Below are positions 23,143-34,391 of a DNA stretch of 64,000 nt, one piece after another. The stretch is from Gigaspora margarita (taxonomy: Eukaryota; Glomeromycota; Glomeromycetes; Diversisporales; Gigasporaceae), in NCBI GenBank assembly GCA_009809945.1, contig WTPW01000083.1:200818-264817 (forward strand). Reading direction: 5' to 3'. Made by a program: the position numbers and the translations under genes. How positions within the stretch are numbered: position 1 is the first letter of the stretch; every line of letters begins with the position of its first letter. The notes beneath the pieces are model-generated. The model was given only the letters and a program-made list of their open reading frames with translations, did no database searches and was not told where the DNA came from.

Positions 23143-23410
23143 TACAATTACTTAATTGTGTAATTTTAAAGTGATTTTTTTAATTAAAGTTTAATACAAA
23201 TAAATTATTATACTACTATATTGTTACTACTATTTCAAAATTTTGATTGTATTTGTATAATTGAGTTTTAAGATTCTTATTAAATAAAGCCAATATTATA
23301 ATTAGCTCTATTTTATAAAAATTTAAACCTTATCTATACAAGTACATATAATCAAAACTTTGATTTAGTAGTATGTAACAATAGACAGACAATAACTTAT
23401 AAATATTAGA
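23143..23410. other. AT-rich spacer, no feature recognised
   Basis: It probably belongs to the long intron of the minus-strand transposon-type gene (donor at 36326, acceptor at 18421). No other signal was found. Confidence 0.4.
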
Positions 23411-24311
23411 GGAGTGTGATGACTTAGAGAAGTTGGTAAGTTGTCACCCCCAAGCAGCAGGTCTAGAGTTCAAATCCTACTAGCGATGCTTTGAAAAATA
23501 GACCTGTGTTCCGGTAACTGCTTCTTATCGATTGGTTGGATACATTACCTGTAGGCCTTGGTACACCAGTGTCTGAAATTGGGTTGCGGAGTCTGCGGAC
23601 TGCAACAAATTTTAAATTTCCACAACCAAAATCTGAAGTGCATATGCAAATTCTGCACATAAATTTGCAAATTTTACTTATAAATTTTGATTAAATGCTT
23701 ATACGCGCAACTAAATTTTTATAAATTCTTATAATCTGCAACTATTTTTTTTTATTTAGTTGCAGCCCGCAACTAATTTAAAAATTGAATTTCAGACACT
23801 GTGGTACACCATCTCAAGTGGAAGCCTTTGGGCCCACAAAAATCCAAGGAACTAGAGAAATGGAAACCCATTTGGCAACCCCAAGTAAGGAGGTAGCAAA
23901 GATCTTTGACAGTGCTACCAAAGCTGGAATATCGGAAACTGAAGCCAGAGTATCAGACAACAAGACTCTCGAGGAGGGGTCCACCAACCTGGCTGCTAGA
24001 GTTGTACCAGAGGAAAAGGACATATGTTTCAGTAGCATGTACCAAGAGGAGGGAGTCCATTCGGTGCTTAAAGCTGGGCTGACCACTCCTTACGGGCTAA
24101 CTGGTTTGGAAGTTTGGGGATACTGGAGAAGGACTGATAGGAAGGTTGTAATAGATGCTGGGGTCAAAGCGAACCTTACAAGGGCAGAAGTAGGTAATAG
24201 TAGTAGTTTAAGGTTAGCTCTAACTACAAGTATCAGTATAATGCAGATGCGTAAATTACCAAAGTGTAGATAAATAGTTTGGTGGGAAGGTACCGCTCTA
24301 CCAAGTTTCCT
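23411..24311 (+). mobile_element. tRNA-headed retroposon, copy B, 5' part
   Basis: The head GGAGTGTGATGACTTAGAGA with B-box-like AGAGTTCAAATCCT matches the head at 39259. The body matches copy C through CTCTACCAAGTTTCCTG, then stops abruptly where segment X begins (24312). A hAT MITE interrupts it at 23567-23801. The 162-codon frame at 23785-24273 starts inside that MITE and has no family likeness, so I treat it as incidental. Confidence 0.78.
23567..23801. mobile_element. hAT-type MITE with perfect 8-bp duplication
   Basis: The ends are CAGTGTCTGAAATT and AATTTCAGACACTG. TGGTACAC flanks both sides (23559-23566 and 23802-23809). Copy C of the host retroposon has an uninterrupted TTTGGTATACCATCTT at the same place, which is the empty site. 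The interior has a TTGCGGAGTCTGCGGACTGC segment and its inverted partner GTTGCAGCCCGCAAC. Confidence 0.88.
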
Positions 24312-24719
24312 GTTGTTATTCTATATCCACTTCTTTAAAGAAAATAGGTAACTAGAGCAACCTTAGACAGTGAAAACTTTGTGTAACCTCACTTGTTACT
24401 GTGATATATCTAAGTTAAGAGGCATTTTTAATAAAACTTAACAAAGAATATTTATGGCAATTTGCAATTATGAAAGAGACTACAATTAAAAGTATGAGGA
24501 TACTAGTAATTGTTTATTTTAAATATTAAATAAATATATTTATTAGTGAAAGAGTATAAAGACTCAATGTTGAACTTGGGGTCCACATTGGCTACTTTTA
24601 TATATTTTAATTTTTCACAAATATAATGGGCTATATCTATTACATGTGCAATAAATACAATATCTACTACTAATAAAATATATGGTATAAATAAAATAAA
24701 TATAACAGTATTTAAAATA

Positions 24720-25001
24720 CCAGTCTAAAAAATTTCACTAGCCAATCAGATTTCGAGATCAGATATAACGTGAAAAGTTCAAGAAACAAAAATAAATGAA
24801 AAATCGCTAATAACACGAAATTTTGCTTATGAAACTGCCTTCTGCGTACTAATTAAAAGTTTTCCTTGCAAAATTTTGGTATAAAGTACCTTCTAACCCA
24901 AGCCAGTTAGCAATACCCTAACCCTAACCTAATAGCGAAATTTTTTTCTAGCAAAATTTTTTTTACTAGGACCACATAAAGAGCAAAATTTTTTAGACTG
25001 G
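24720..25001. mobile_element. TA-flanked MITE with telomere-like motif
   Basis: The ends are CCAGTCTAAAAAATTT and AAATTTTTTAGACTGG with TA on both sides (24718-24719, 25002-25003), suggesting the Tc1/mariner/pogo group. The interior holds ACCCTAACCCTAACCTAAT at about 24913-24931. No coding capacity. Confidence 0.75.
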
Positions 25002-25026
25002 TATTTCTAGTTCTATAAATAAATAT

Positions 25027-25645
25027 TTTTTTTTTCCGTTTTACAACCGAGACCTTGTCTTGATTCTTTATTAAGTTATTAAAGACGTAATATTTGTTAC
25101 ATGAATGAGGATACAACTAGCCACACGTGCACTTTTGGTGCCTAATTTAAGTGGTCCGCCCAAAGGTTCCACACTAGCTGCCATACCTACAACCCAACTA
25201 CAGAAGTTGCCTATTTAAACCCTCTGGTTCACGGTCCTCCTATTACTACCCGACTCACTACATATATATGTAGATATTTGTGGGGCCCCAACTCGTTCAA
25301 GAATGTTCGACTCGGACTACTTTATTTGCGGCCTAGAGTTGGCTAGGTAGGACATAAGTCCTTCTTAGTCTTCTTGTCCAGTTTTAACCTGGACTTTCTG
25401 TACCCACTTAACCGCAACTGGCCAAGGTCCGTCAGAAAACGCCGCCAGGAGTTCATGATATAATCTTCACTACGTCTCGTGACTTCGGTTACCCAAATCG
25501 TCAATCCAAACCAACAAGTTCTGCCCTGCAAAGTTTGTTACACCAATTATTAAAATTCACATTCACCGTCCACAGGACTTGAACCAGCAATCTTTCAATT
25601 TGTAACCTCGGAGCATAACCGCTATGCTATCGGACCCGAGGTCTT
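25027..25645 (-). mobile_element. tRNA-headed retroposon, copy E (second head type)
   Basis: Read on the minus strand, the head is GGGTCCGATAGCATAGCGGT (A box TAGCATAGCGG) with B box GGTTCAAGTCC near 25575. The core (GTTTAAATAGGCAACTTCTG to GTGGCTAGTTGTATCCTC) is shared with copies A, C and D. The tail AAGGTCTCGGTTGTAAAACG and a short A-run are shared with the element at 60947. TTCTATAAATAAATAT (16 bp) flanks both sides (25011-25026 and 25646-25661). Confidence 0.88.
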
Positions 25646-25968
25646 TTCTATAAATAAATATAATATATATAATAAATAATATATATTGAATAAATAAAAT
25701 ATATAGAAGATATGCTTTAAATATAACATGGTTTATATGAGCTACATGTAACGAATCTGTCCGTAGTAATCACCTAACCAATCAGATTGCAGATCTGATA
25801 TTAATTGTTAATTGGTTTCGATCTCATCATCTAGTAGACGTACAGAAATGATCTTTAGCTCATTAGAACCATCTTAATGAGCTGATTCGAATGGTGCTTG
25901 TTTTATTCAATTTGGATTAGTGGATCTAGAGTTATTGTAGATTTTGTTTTTATAGCAATTTCTATAAA

Positions 25969-26180
25969 TTAATATTCTCCTGGACTTATTTTTGAATTCT
26001 ATAAGAATTTAACAAAGGAAGATAAGGTCTAAAGTTTTCAACTTTTTTATATTAGATAAAACTAAGAACTTAGTTCTATAGATAGTTCTATTCCATGTTG
26101 AGAGAAGATCTTGTAGGCCTGAGTAGAAACTGTTTTATAATATTTTGTTAGAAGATTTGCTAAAACTGTTCGAGCTAGAC
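25969..26180. other. AT-rich spacer
   Basis: Nothing recognised beyond short AT repeats. Confidence 0.4.
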
Positions 26181-26181
26181 A

Positions 26182-28205
26182 TCTGCAAATTTTATATATA
26201 GATATTGATCAATATATAACACTTAATCGTTTTATATTGATTATAAAATATCATTATATATCGATTAACTGGATAAAACTAGATATATATCTAAATCAAT
26301 ATATATTATTTTTTATATTAAATCGTTATATATCTATAAATCAATTATAATCAGAATTATTTGAAATGATATATAACGATTAAAGATCTTTAATGATTAC
26401 ATAATGTTTTGATCGTCACCGGGTAAAAAAAAAAAAATAAAAAAAAATAAAATTTTTACTTCTCCTTCCTTTTTTTTTCTTCTCTTTCTTTTTTTTCTCC
26501 TCTCTCTTTTTTTTCTCCTTTCCCTTTTTTTTCTCATCTTCCTTTTTTTCTCTCTCTTCTTTTTTTTTCTCTTTTTTTTTTTAATATTTTGAATTGTTTC
26601 AGAATATATTAAAAATAGAAAATCAAGCTAGATCAGTAGATTTGTATTCTAGATCATACCAAGAACGCATTTGACTAATATTTTCAAAATAGTTCGAAAT
26701 GTTTCGATGATCATGGTACAAGATCAGATTAGATCTTTGTTTATTTTTTTTGCTTATAATTTAGATCTTCTATCAATTTTACATTGTTTTTTCATTTTCA
26801 GTTTGATTTTGGTTCATTTCATTTTGTTTAGTTTTGTTTAGTTTTGTTTTGTTTTTCATTTTTTTTTTATTATTATTTAATTTTTTTATTTTATTTTTAC
26901 AACAAATACCAACTCTAACTTTTGGAAATCTAAGACCTTTTGAAACTATGCGCCAACAACTTAGCCTTTCAAACTTTGCAAGAACACACAATTGCTTTCT
27001 CTAGCAATTTGTAAATTTTCAAGAATACCTCTTTAAAGAAATAAAGGTTTAGTTAGTGCTTCATTTATTTTTTTGTTTGACGTTATTGTTTGTTTTTGTT
27101 TTTGTTTTTATTTTTTTTTATTTTTTTTAATATTCTGCCAATTTGTGAGGAAAATAACATAGGTTTTTCAACACTTTGCAAGCAAATCCAGACTTTTCTG
27201 TTACTTTGCAAAAATATATACAACTTATTTTAGCAATTTCTATCACGAACTCTATATTAGAGAAATGGTGATTTGGGGTTTTATTTTTTTTTATTCAGTT
27301 TGCTTACATTCCGTTTTTTTTGTTTGTTTTCTTTTTACTTATTTCTTTAATTTTTATTTTTTTATTATTCCGGCACAATGTGAAAACCTTCAATGATTTC
27401 TGAATTGCAAGAAATGAACTCCTACTTCAGAGAAATAGAGATTTGAGGCTGTTTTTTTTATTTAGTTTGCTTACATTTTTATTTTTTGTTTGTTTTTCTT
27501 TTTTTTTTACTTATTTTTTTAATTTTATTTTATTTTTTCCTGACTTTCTTTGAAACTTTGCAAGAAAACGATCTAACTTTTCTGGTACTTATAAGAACAA
27601 CAACTCTAACTTCTCCGACACTTTGCAAGAAGTAGTGAATATAAGCGAATATAATAGTAGATGTGATGAAGTGCGAAAGTAGTTAAAAATTATTACTATT
27701 TTTTCGTTTTGTTTTTTTTTGTTATTTTTTTTTGGAGGGTTTTTTTTTTGGTTTTTCATTTTTTTTTCTAATAATATATAATAAAAAATATGTAATATTA
27801 TAATATATAATAATAATAAATAAATAATTTTTATATTAAATTGCGAAAACTTGCAAATATTAATTATTTAATTTAAAATAAAATATATAATAATAATAAA
27901 TAAAAAAAATAAATTTATAATAAATTGCGAAACCTTGCGAGCATGATTATGTGAATATAATAATTATTAATTGATATCATATTAGATATATGTCGATTAC
28001 TATCACTATTGATAATAATCGGCAGGGGTGTNNATTATCNATANATATNTGGTTAATCGATATATATCTAGTAGATATATATCGATTAACCGGATATATA
28101 TCGATTACTATCACTATCGATAATAATTGGCAGGGTGTTGATTATCGATATATATCTTACTGGTTAGTAATCGATATATATCTATATATAAAATTTGCTG
28201 ATGGA
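26182..28205. mobile_element. Probable TIR element with ATATATCGATTA subterminal repeats
   Basis: GCAAATTTTATATATAGATA occurs at 26185 and, inverted, at 28175-28197. Both flanks carry many ATCGATTA/TAATCGATATATATC motifs (26215-26390 and 27975-28185), a typical subterminal array. The target duplication is unclear. The interior is strongly T-rich on the plus strand. Confidence 0.5.
26400..27760 (+). repeat. Polypyrimidine tract and degenerate ~200-bp tandem units
   Basis: 26455-26582 is an almost pure T/C run (TTCTCC units). From 26925 to 27610 at least three diverged units share CACTTTGCAAGAA, TTAGAGAAATGGTGATTTG and ATTCAGTTTGCTTACATT. Single undetermined bases occur at 28032-28049. The minus-strand Lys/Asn-rich frame at 26779-26991 is a by-product of the T-rich sequence. 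Confidence 0.55.
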
Positions 28206-30350
28206 GTTTTAGACTTAGTTTTTAGAAGTTCTTCTAAGTAATAGGCATAGACAAGAGTTCTAACATAATTTACTTTATTATTTCTTAGTCTTGTCATGTT
28301 TTTCAATGATTGATAGATTTCCTTTTAGTTCTGTTCTTTGGTGATAAGAGGGAGATTCAATTATAATATTGGCTGGTTCTGTTTCAGTTAGTTCCTGCAA
28401 AAATAGTTCTATGACAGTTGTTATTTTTGAAGTTGCTAAAATAAAAAAAAAGAATAAAAATAAAATAAAAATTAAAGAGTAAAATGGTCTAAATAAATGA
28501 TCATTATAATATAATAGTCATTATGTTATACTAGAAGATCATATAATGTTAAATTTAAAATTTTTCTGGTTAACACTTATGTTAACTTTTTTCTTTATAT
28601 ATATAGAGCATCGACTAAAATCAGGGTCATTATTTCTTGAAGTTTGTAGACTTCTTTATTGTAATCAGTGTCAAAGTCTTTGTTATATATTCATTTTAGC
28701 ATTGACATTCTTTAGTGTAAATAGTTTGTTTTTTCGCAATGTTGAATATTCTTGGGTGCGATTTCGTTGTTTGTGTAGATTTACATTGTGGAGGTAAGTG
28801 TCATTTTTAGTATTTATTGTTTTGGTAGTGCTCTATTATTATGCCTTAAAATTTTCTTTGAGCAGTTTATTCTTTTAGGTTTCGCTTTGTCATTGGCATT
28901 CTCGATTGTGCTATTCGTGAAGCTTTTTGTATTGAGTTTTTGATTATTTGTAGGTCCAGATGCTTGATTAGTTCATAGGTCTTGCTCATTAGGTCTTGGT
29001 TTCCTTCAATAGTTCCTACCTTGCTTCGATGGCTCTGGACTTGTTTCATTTAGTTGGGGCCTTTCTTTTTTATTATGAGTTTGATAACAAATTTATAATC
29101 ATTAAAAAGTCTTCACCTAGTTGTTATTCGATTATAATTCCAAATAAATAATGATCTGAAGCTTGAGTATGTGGCTTTTTGTGAAGGCTCTGGTGCGTTG
29201 TAAAGTAAAATTCATTAGATATAATCTTTTTATTTTTTTTATCAAGCGGTTTGATAAACTAAATTGGTAATATATGCTTCATAATCTTCTTTTAACAGAA
29301 GATTTCCAGGATGGATATCTCGATATAGATATTTGTTTTTCGAATTATTTCGATCACAGTTAGATCTAATATCACAAAGTATTTTGCTTCAGTGGGACTT
29401 GTCTTAGGGTTTTTTTCTTTCGACATAAGTAAAGTATGATTTTTTCATTTGTTTGTTTGTGGGGTCTAGAATTTTGGGGCTCGAATTGGTCTTGGGAATC
29501 GATTGTTTAAAATTAAGACCTTTTCTTTTTAAGAAAGTTGTAGGTTCTTGAGTAACTTCTTGCGTTTAGATCGAATTTGAAGTAATTATAGGTTTTTGTT
29601 AGTACAGTCTGGTCATTATTCATTAGGGCTTGAACTGGTAGTGCCGAGTTGACGAGTTAATATGTCTTTGTATGTATTTATGTGTTGTGGTCTATACTTC
29701 TTTGGGTCCAATAAAAAAAACTTTTTTTTGATTTGAGATAATTAGCATGGATGAGATTATTAATGCACATATAATGCAGTATGGATATGATAATCACTCT
29801 TCGGAATCCATCAGTTTTGGGATCAGACTAACAAGATAAGTACTGATCTTGTTGTTGGTGTTGTTTTTTTTCTAGTACTAATACCTATTCCTTTTCTTTC
29901 TTTCTTTCTTACTTTAAGAATAGGAACTTGAAAAAGCAAATCAGCTTTTTGGAATATAGCATATAGCAACTGGGTTTGATGAATATTATAAGAAATGATT
30001 TTTAGGTAGAGGCAGGTTGTGGATAAAAAAGGATTATTAGAGGATTGAAAATGAAGTTTCCAAGATTCATAAAAATTTTTTTTTTATTAACTTTCTTTTA
30101 GTCTTTTAACTAATCATTTCTTTCTTGTTTTGTTGGCTTTCTTTGTTAGGACATGTATTACTTTGCTTTGTCGATTTTTGTAGGGACCTGCCTTGCTTTT
30201 CTAGGTCTTGGGCTTGATTGGAGTAGACTTGAAGCAATTCGGCTTTCTTTGAGTAAGGCTTGCGGCAGCTGGGTTCAAAAGATAAGTATGAATAAGGTAA
30301 TTATACCTAATTCTGTGAATTGCCCTAATTCTATGGATTATAATATTTCG
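28206..30350. other. T-rich region, weak minus-strand coding signal
   Basis: The plus strand is strongly T-rich over 2 kb. A minus-strand frame at 29049-28867 (MKQVQSHRSKVGTIEGNQDL, then KTYELIKHLDLQIIKNSIQK) has a protein-like composition but matches no family I know. The plus-strand frames at 28546 and 30153 are hydrophobic products of T-richness. I cannot support a gene. Confidence 0.3.
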
Positions 30351-30351
30351 T

Positions 30352-30803
30352 GATATCTTATGATCCCATGATCCAATTTGGATAATTTTGGTATCATTCA
30401 AATCATCTCACTGAGATGATTCTAACGGTACCAAAACTGTACCAAAATTAGCCAAATTAGATTACAATATCCTGAGATAAATGATATATTTATTATTTTT
30501 TGAAATCAAATATATTTTTATAGGATTGTGTATCTCATGATCCTTTGATTCAATTTGGATGATTTTGGTATTATTTGAATTGTCTCACTGAGATGAATCT
30601 AATGGCGCTAAAATTATTCAAATTGGATTACAGAATTCAGAGATATAAGATGTTTTCTGTGATCAAATCTATTTCTATGGATTGTATATCTCGTGACTCT
30701 GTGTTCCAATTTGGATGATTTAGGTATCATTCGAATTGTCTCGGTGAGACAATTCAAATGGTACTAAAATTATCCAAATCAAATCACAGAGTCCCAAGAT
30801 ACA
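30352..30803. repeat. Array of three hairpin units, ~155-177 bp spacing
   Basis: Each unit runs from a TATCTCATGATCC-like start through CAATTTGGATGATTTTGGTA, a TCATCTCACTGAGATGA-type apex, then CGGTACCAAAAT..CCAAATT to a complementary end. CAATTTGGAT starts at 30374, 30551 and 30707. The same module occurs inside the foldback element at 20695-20960 and, degraded, in both X copies (near 25890 and 35010). Confidence 0.8.
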
Positions 30804-30809
30804 TGGTCC

Positions 30810-31700
30810 ATAGAAAAAAATTGATTTTTTGTGCATACCATACATTTAAGTGGCCAAGTCTATTTAAAAATTTTGTTCAAATCCTGTAAAAAATTTTATA
30901 TTGTATATAATTTAGTATAATGAACATATTACTTGCAAACTTTGTTCAATTTACTGAACAAAATATCAAGTTCATTATGTATTCATGGAATTAGGCCCGT
31001 GGCTTTAAAATTCTCATAAATTATATGGGTTGTAACTTTTATTATTAAAAAAAAATTTTTAGTATATAATGTATAAAAAAATTTTACAATTAAATAATAA
31101 ATTGATTGTATATTTTATATATTAAGTTTTACAAAGAAATACAATCTTTTGATGAACTTTATATATAACAAAACAAAATCTACAGAATTAGGTGCATTCA
31201 CTTTACTATTATTTCTTGTTTTTATTTGGGTATGGTTATTAACTAATTCAGGGCCATTTTTTCCTTGTCTGATCGAGGGTGTTGGTGAATTGATTTGATA
31301 AAATGGTTATGAACTTGATCATTTGAATAGGAATCCTCTCAGATAGATGATTTGAGGTCTCGTGATCATATAACTAAATGTTAACTACCAGTATTTCTGA
31401 CAAACGTTTCTCAATCATGTGATTATTGACCAATAAAAAATAATAATTTGGTGTAATATTACACGATTAGAAAATTCAAAACAAATGTCTCTTAATGTAT
31501 ATTTTGTCAAAAAAAGCTTATTTCTCAAAAGTTTGCATAAGAAACCACTTTTTTTAACTAAAAAAAAGTTTCTTTGAGCGATTTTACTATATAACAACCT
31601 AAACCCAAACTCTAACTAAGCTCTCACCCTAACTCTAACCTAATAAAAAAATTTTGTTGTTTATCACGTGATCAAGAAAATTTTGGTGGCGATACTAGGG
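30810..31700. other. AT-rich spacer with remnant of an old TIR element
   Basis: 31380-31680 resembles the interior of the palindrome at 35416-36168 (TTTCTCAAAAGTTTGCATAA, GAAACCAC, then CTCACCCTAACTCTAACC), so it is probably a decayed relative. No gene. Confidence 0.4.
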
Positions 31701-31702
31701 AA

Positions 31703-31917
31703 CAGTGTATAAAATCTGAAAAAAATTTTGTGCACATGTGCATATTAGAACAATTTTTTTGTGCACATTTTAAAAATTTTTATATAAAATTGTGCACAAC
31801 TTATATATTATTTAAAAAAAATCTTTGTACACATGTATACATTTAATTTAAAAAATTGTGCACACAAAAAAAAAATTGTGCACATGTGCATATTGTGCAC
31901 ATAAATTTTATTCACTG
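31703..31917. mobile_element. hAT-like MITE with TGTGCACATGTGCA repeats
   Basis: The ends are CAGTGTATAAAAT and ATTTTATTCACTG. The interior carries at least five TTGTGCACA motifs in both orientations. Flanking octamers CTAGGGAA and CTGAGAAA agree at five of eight bases, so the duplication, if real, has decayed. Confidence 0.65.
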
Positions 31918-32398
31918 CTGAGAAAGATACTGAATATCTATATAGATACAATCTTCTTTTTTTGTTTGAAATTTTTTTTCTATAATCGTTCTAATTAATT
32001 TTTGATTTTGTTTTTTACAGGGTGAATTAGGTTCAACGAATCAGTTAAAAGGCGGAATTTCTAGCTTCAATTGGTGGTTAAGGTGCTGGAATCAGGAGTA
32101 ATGGAATCAAGTTCAGGTTCTTTGTTCCATTCGTAACGAGAATGGTCAAATTTTTCATCTTTCGTGCAAACATCAAAATTTAAGAATTTGGTGAGTAGGA
32201 ATCTGGTACTTGGAAATAAGTGTTTAGAATTAGGTTTGGGTTGATTATATATGTAATTAGAGAAATGTAATAAAGATGCAATTATGATAAAGTGATCATT
32301 TTTAAAGATTATGTATATATGTTAAAGGTTTTTATCAAAATATATAAGAAAATGTTTTTGTACTAAGCAACTATGTATTAATTTTTTAAGATTCTGGT
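31918..32398. other. Spacer, no feature recognised
   Basis: A polypyrimidine tract followed by TTTTTTACAGGGTG near 32010-32024 looks like a plus-strand splice acceptor, but no exon could be supported. Confidence 0.3.
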
Positions 32399-33555
32399 TT
32401 AGCATACTGAGATGTACTGAATGATAATTATTTTATCAAAATTGGACTTGTGGGTGAGGAGATATTGAGATTTTTCTATTTTGTTTATAGAATCCTCCAG
32501 GATCAAATGTTTGGGTTTTTTTCCAGTATTGGAGCAGATTGAATAGTGTATATAGTGTATAGATATTAGATATTTCTTAAAATATTCTAATATTTTTTTA
32601 GAGAAGTTATTAGCAGGATATTGCATAGAATACCATCTAAATATTTCATTATTATTTAGTTTATTTACTTCATCAAACTTTTGGCAATATGTAAGTGCTT
32701 TATGATCTTTTTCCTTAACACTAATTTCATTTTGATAATAACTATCAAGAACATGATCTATATCAGTAGGTTGAGGTTCTATAGATTTAATTGGGTCTGG
32801 GTTCTTTATTTCCTTTTGATTATCTTTAATTGTTTTTTTAAACTCATTAACTTTTCTATTCCAATTTTCAATAGCTTCATCAAGAGTTTTCCCATTTTGA
32901 TTACAATATTCTTTGGGTTTAATTTGTTTATCCAAACTATTATCTATATTTTCTAAGTGCTGTTCAAGTGTTCCAAGATTATCTTCTTTGGTATCAGCTT
33001 TAACAGATTTTGATTCTGATATCCAAGTATCTAAAATGTTTAAATAATTATCAATCATAGCTTCAAGATCAATTTCATCATTTTCTTTTGGATCTTCTGT
33101 AATATGGTAAGCATCAAGAATTTCATCTACAGCTTCTTAGTGTGATTCTGGTTGGCAAGCTTCTGTAGTTGGTGCTATTAAAGAAGAGATATTCTTTTCT
33201 AAGGCTGTAGTTAACTGAATATAGGAGGGTAAGTATACAATATTTTCTTCTGTATAGTCTGGCTTACAATCTGTTTTGACTTCAATTAATATTTTCTGAA
33301 AAATTTTTAACATTTTAGGAATTTGTTAGTTATCAAAGTTTGATTTCCAAAGGTCTCATCAACAATTTCTTGGACTTCCAAAGCTTGTTCATTAGTAAGT
33401 GTTGCATATAATCTTGCACATTCATTTTCTAGGTCTTTTACTTTTGGGTTTTCATCAAGGGTCTTTTTTCTCTTGTTGTATCTTTGAGTTTGTCTTTGAT
33501 TTGTAGTTTGATTTATATAGTATGTTTCTTCATACTTCCATTGATTTTTTGTCAC
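32399..33555 (-). pseudogene. Charged hydrophilic protein gene, one frameshift and one stop
   Basis: Three minus-strand segments form one gene of about 385 codons. 33555-33307 reads MTKNQWKYEETYYINQTTNQ and NECARLYATLTNEQALEVQE. A frame change at AAATGTTAAAA (33306-33313) leads into MLKIFQKILIEVKTDCKPDY. A TAA near 33139, probably from CAA, lies before EAVDEILDAYHITEDPKEND. Then MIDNYLNILDTWISESKSVK runs to a stop at 32399. It is rich in Lys, Asn, Glu and Gln with likely coiled-coil stretches. No signal peptide or membrane segment. I do not recognise the family. Only two lesions are present, so it died recently, or the lesions are sequencing errors. Confidence 0.55.
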
Positions 33556-33654
33556 TTTTGGTGATTTCCAGTAATATATTTTTAATATTTATTAATATTA
33601 CAAAATTTTATTAAGCCAATATGCATTGTCACTTAATAAAAAAATGTTCCTGAG

Positions 33655-33812
33655 AATCTAGGTGAGTCTTGACCACTCTAGTAGGTTTAGGTCACAGATA
33701 AACTAGTCTGAGCTTTTATNCTTGCATGTAGTTTATATATATTTGTCANTGTACAATTTAAGTGGGTAACCACTTATATAAATTATTNAATAAAGATACA
33801 AGCAAGGCCTCA

Positions 33813-33840
<28 letters not shown>
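33655..33840 (+). mobile_element. Short retroposon Y with ~16-bp target duplication
   Basis: The body of about 186 bases contains AGATAAACTAGTCTGAGCTT and AAGATACAAGCAAGGCCTCA, and ends in poly(A) of about 30. AAAAAATGTTCCTGAG occurs on both sides (33639-33654 and 33841-33856). The same sequence forms the interrupted host of retroposon A at 10766-11985. Three undetermined bases lie inside (33720, 33749, 33788). Confidence 0.78.
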
Positions 33841-33848
<8 letters not shown>

Positions 33849-33989
33849 TTCCTGAGGTTCTTCTAATCCTAATAGTGCATAAATCGCAAAATTTTGTCCA
33901 TAGGTTGTCTCGCAATAATTGATTTCATTCTGTGTAATGTAATCGTAGAGAAACTTTTTTTGCAGATCTTTTTAAAGAAGAAAAATGCT

Positions 33990-34340
33990 ATCATTTCGAT
34001 TTACAATTTTCATTGGGATTTCCGTCTTATGATAAGCTTAGTAGAAAATATGTGGAATCTTTCAAAGGATATGTCCTCAAATCTTCAGATCAAACGAATC
34101 TAAATTGATCAACTTTACTTAATGGCAATCATTTCTTTCTTTTTAAATCTTTAGAGAGAAAAAATGCCATTACGAGGTTTTCTGGTTCGAAGTAGCATTT
34201 TCGTCCTAAGATAAGTTTAGTAGAAAGGATGCAGACTCTTCTATAGAGTATACAGTTAAAATTTCAGCTCAAACAGAGCAAAATCAATTGACTTTTCCAG
34301 GTGGCAAATGTTCCATGAAGTCAAAAATCCAATTTTCAGG
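33990..34340 (+). repeat. Diverged tandem duplication, ~180-bp unit
   Basis: GATAAGCTTAGTAGAAAATA (34032) and GATAAGTTTAGTAGAAAGGA (34213) head two units that stay alignable for about 120 bases, including AAATTGATCAACTTT / AAATCAATTGACTTT and GGCAATCATT / GGCAAATGTT. Confidence 0.55.
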
Positions 34341-34391
34341 TTTTCAAAATACAATACAAGGTAGAGAAAGTATCTCACAGTCACCACCAAT

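Larger units (their letters stand above)
24312..25968 (+). repeat. Segment X, copy 1, interrupted
   Basis: 24312-24717 and 25662-25968 together are collinear with 34392-35094. Shared blocks include TTGTTATTCTATATCCAC, TAGACAGTGA, TTGAACTTGGGGTCCACATT, ATATAGAAGATATGC and AACCAATCAGATTGCAGATC. The gap is filled by a TA-type MITE (24720-25001) and retroposon E (25027-25645). X directly follows the broken 5' half of retroposon B. Confidence 0.8.

Noticed and set aside
23785..24273. 162-codon open frame on the plus strand
   Set aside because: It begins inside a hAT MITE and continues through a retroposon body; copy C has stops in the same frame and there is no family likeness.
26779..26991. Lys/Asn-rich minus-strand frame
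   Set aside because: Direct consequence of TTTTGTTT-type low-complexity sequence.
27990..28241. 83-codon Ile/Tyr/Asp-rich frame
   Set aside because: It is the ATATATCGATTA subterminal array read as protein and includes undetermined bases.
28546..28797. Hydrophobic 83-codon frame suggesting a membrane protein
   Set aside because: The plus strand is T-rich for over 2 kb, so hydrophobic frames are expected by chance.
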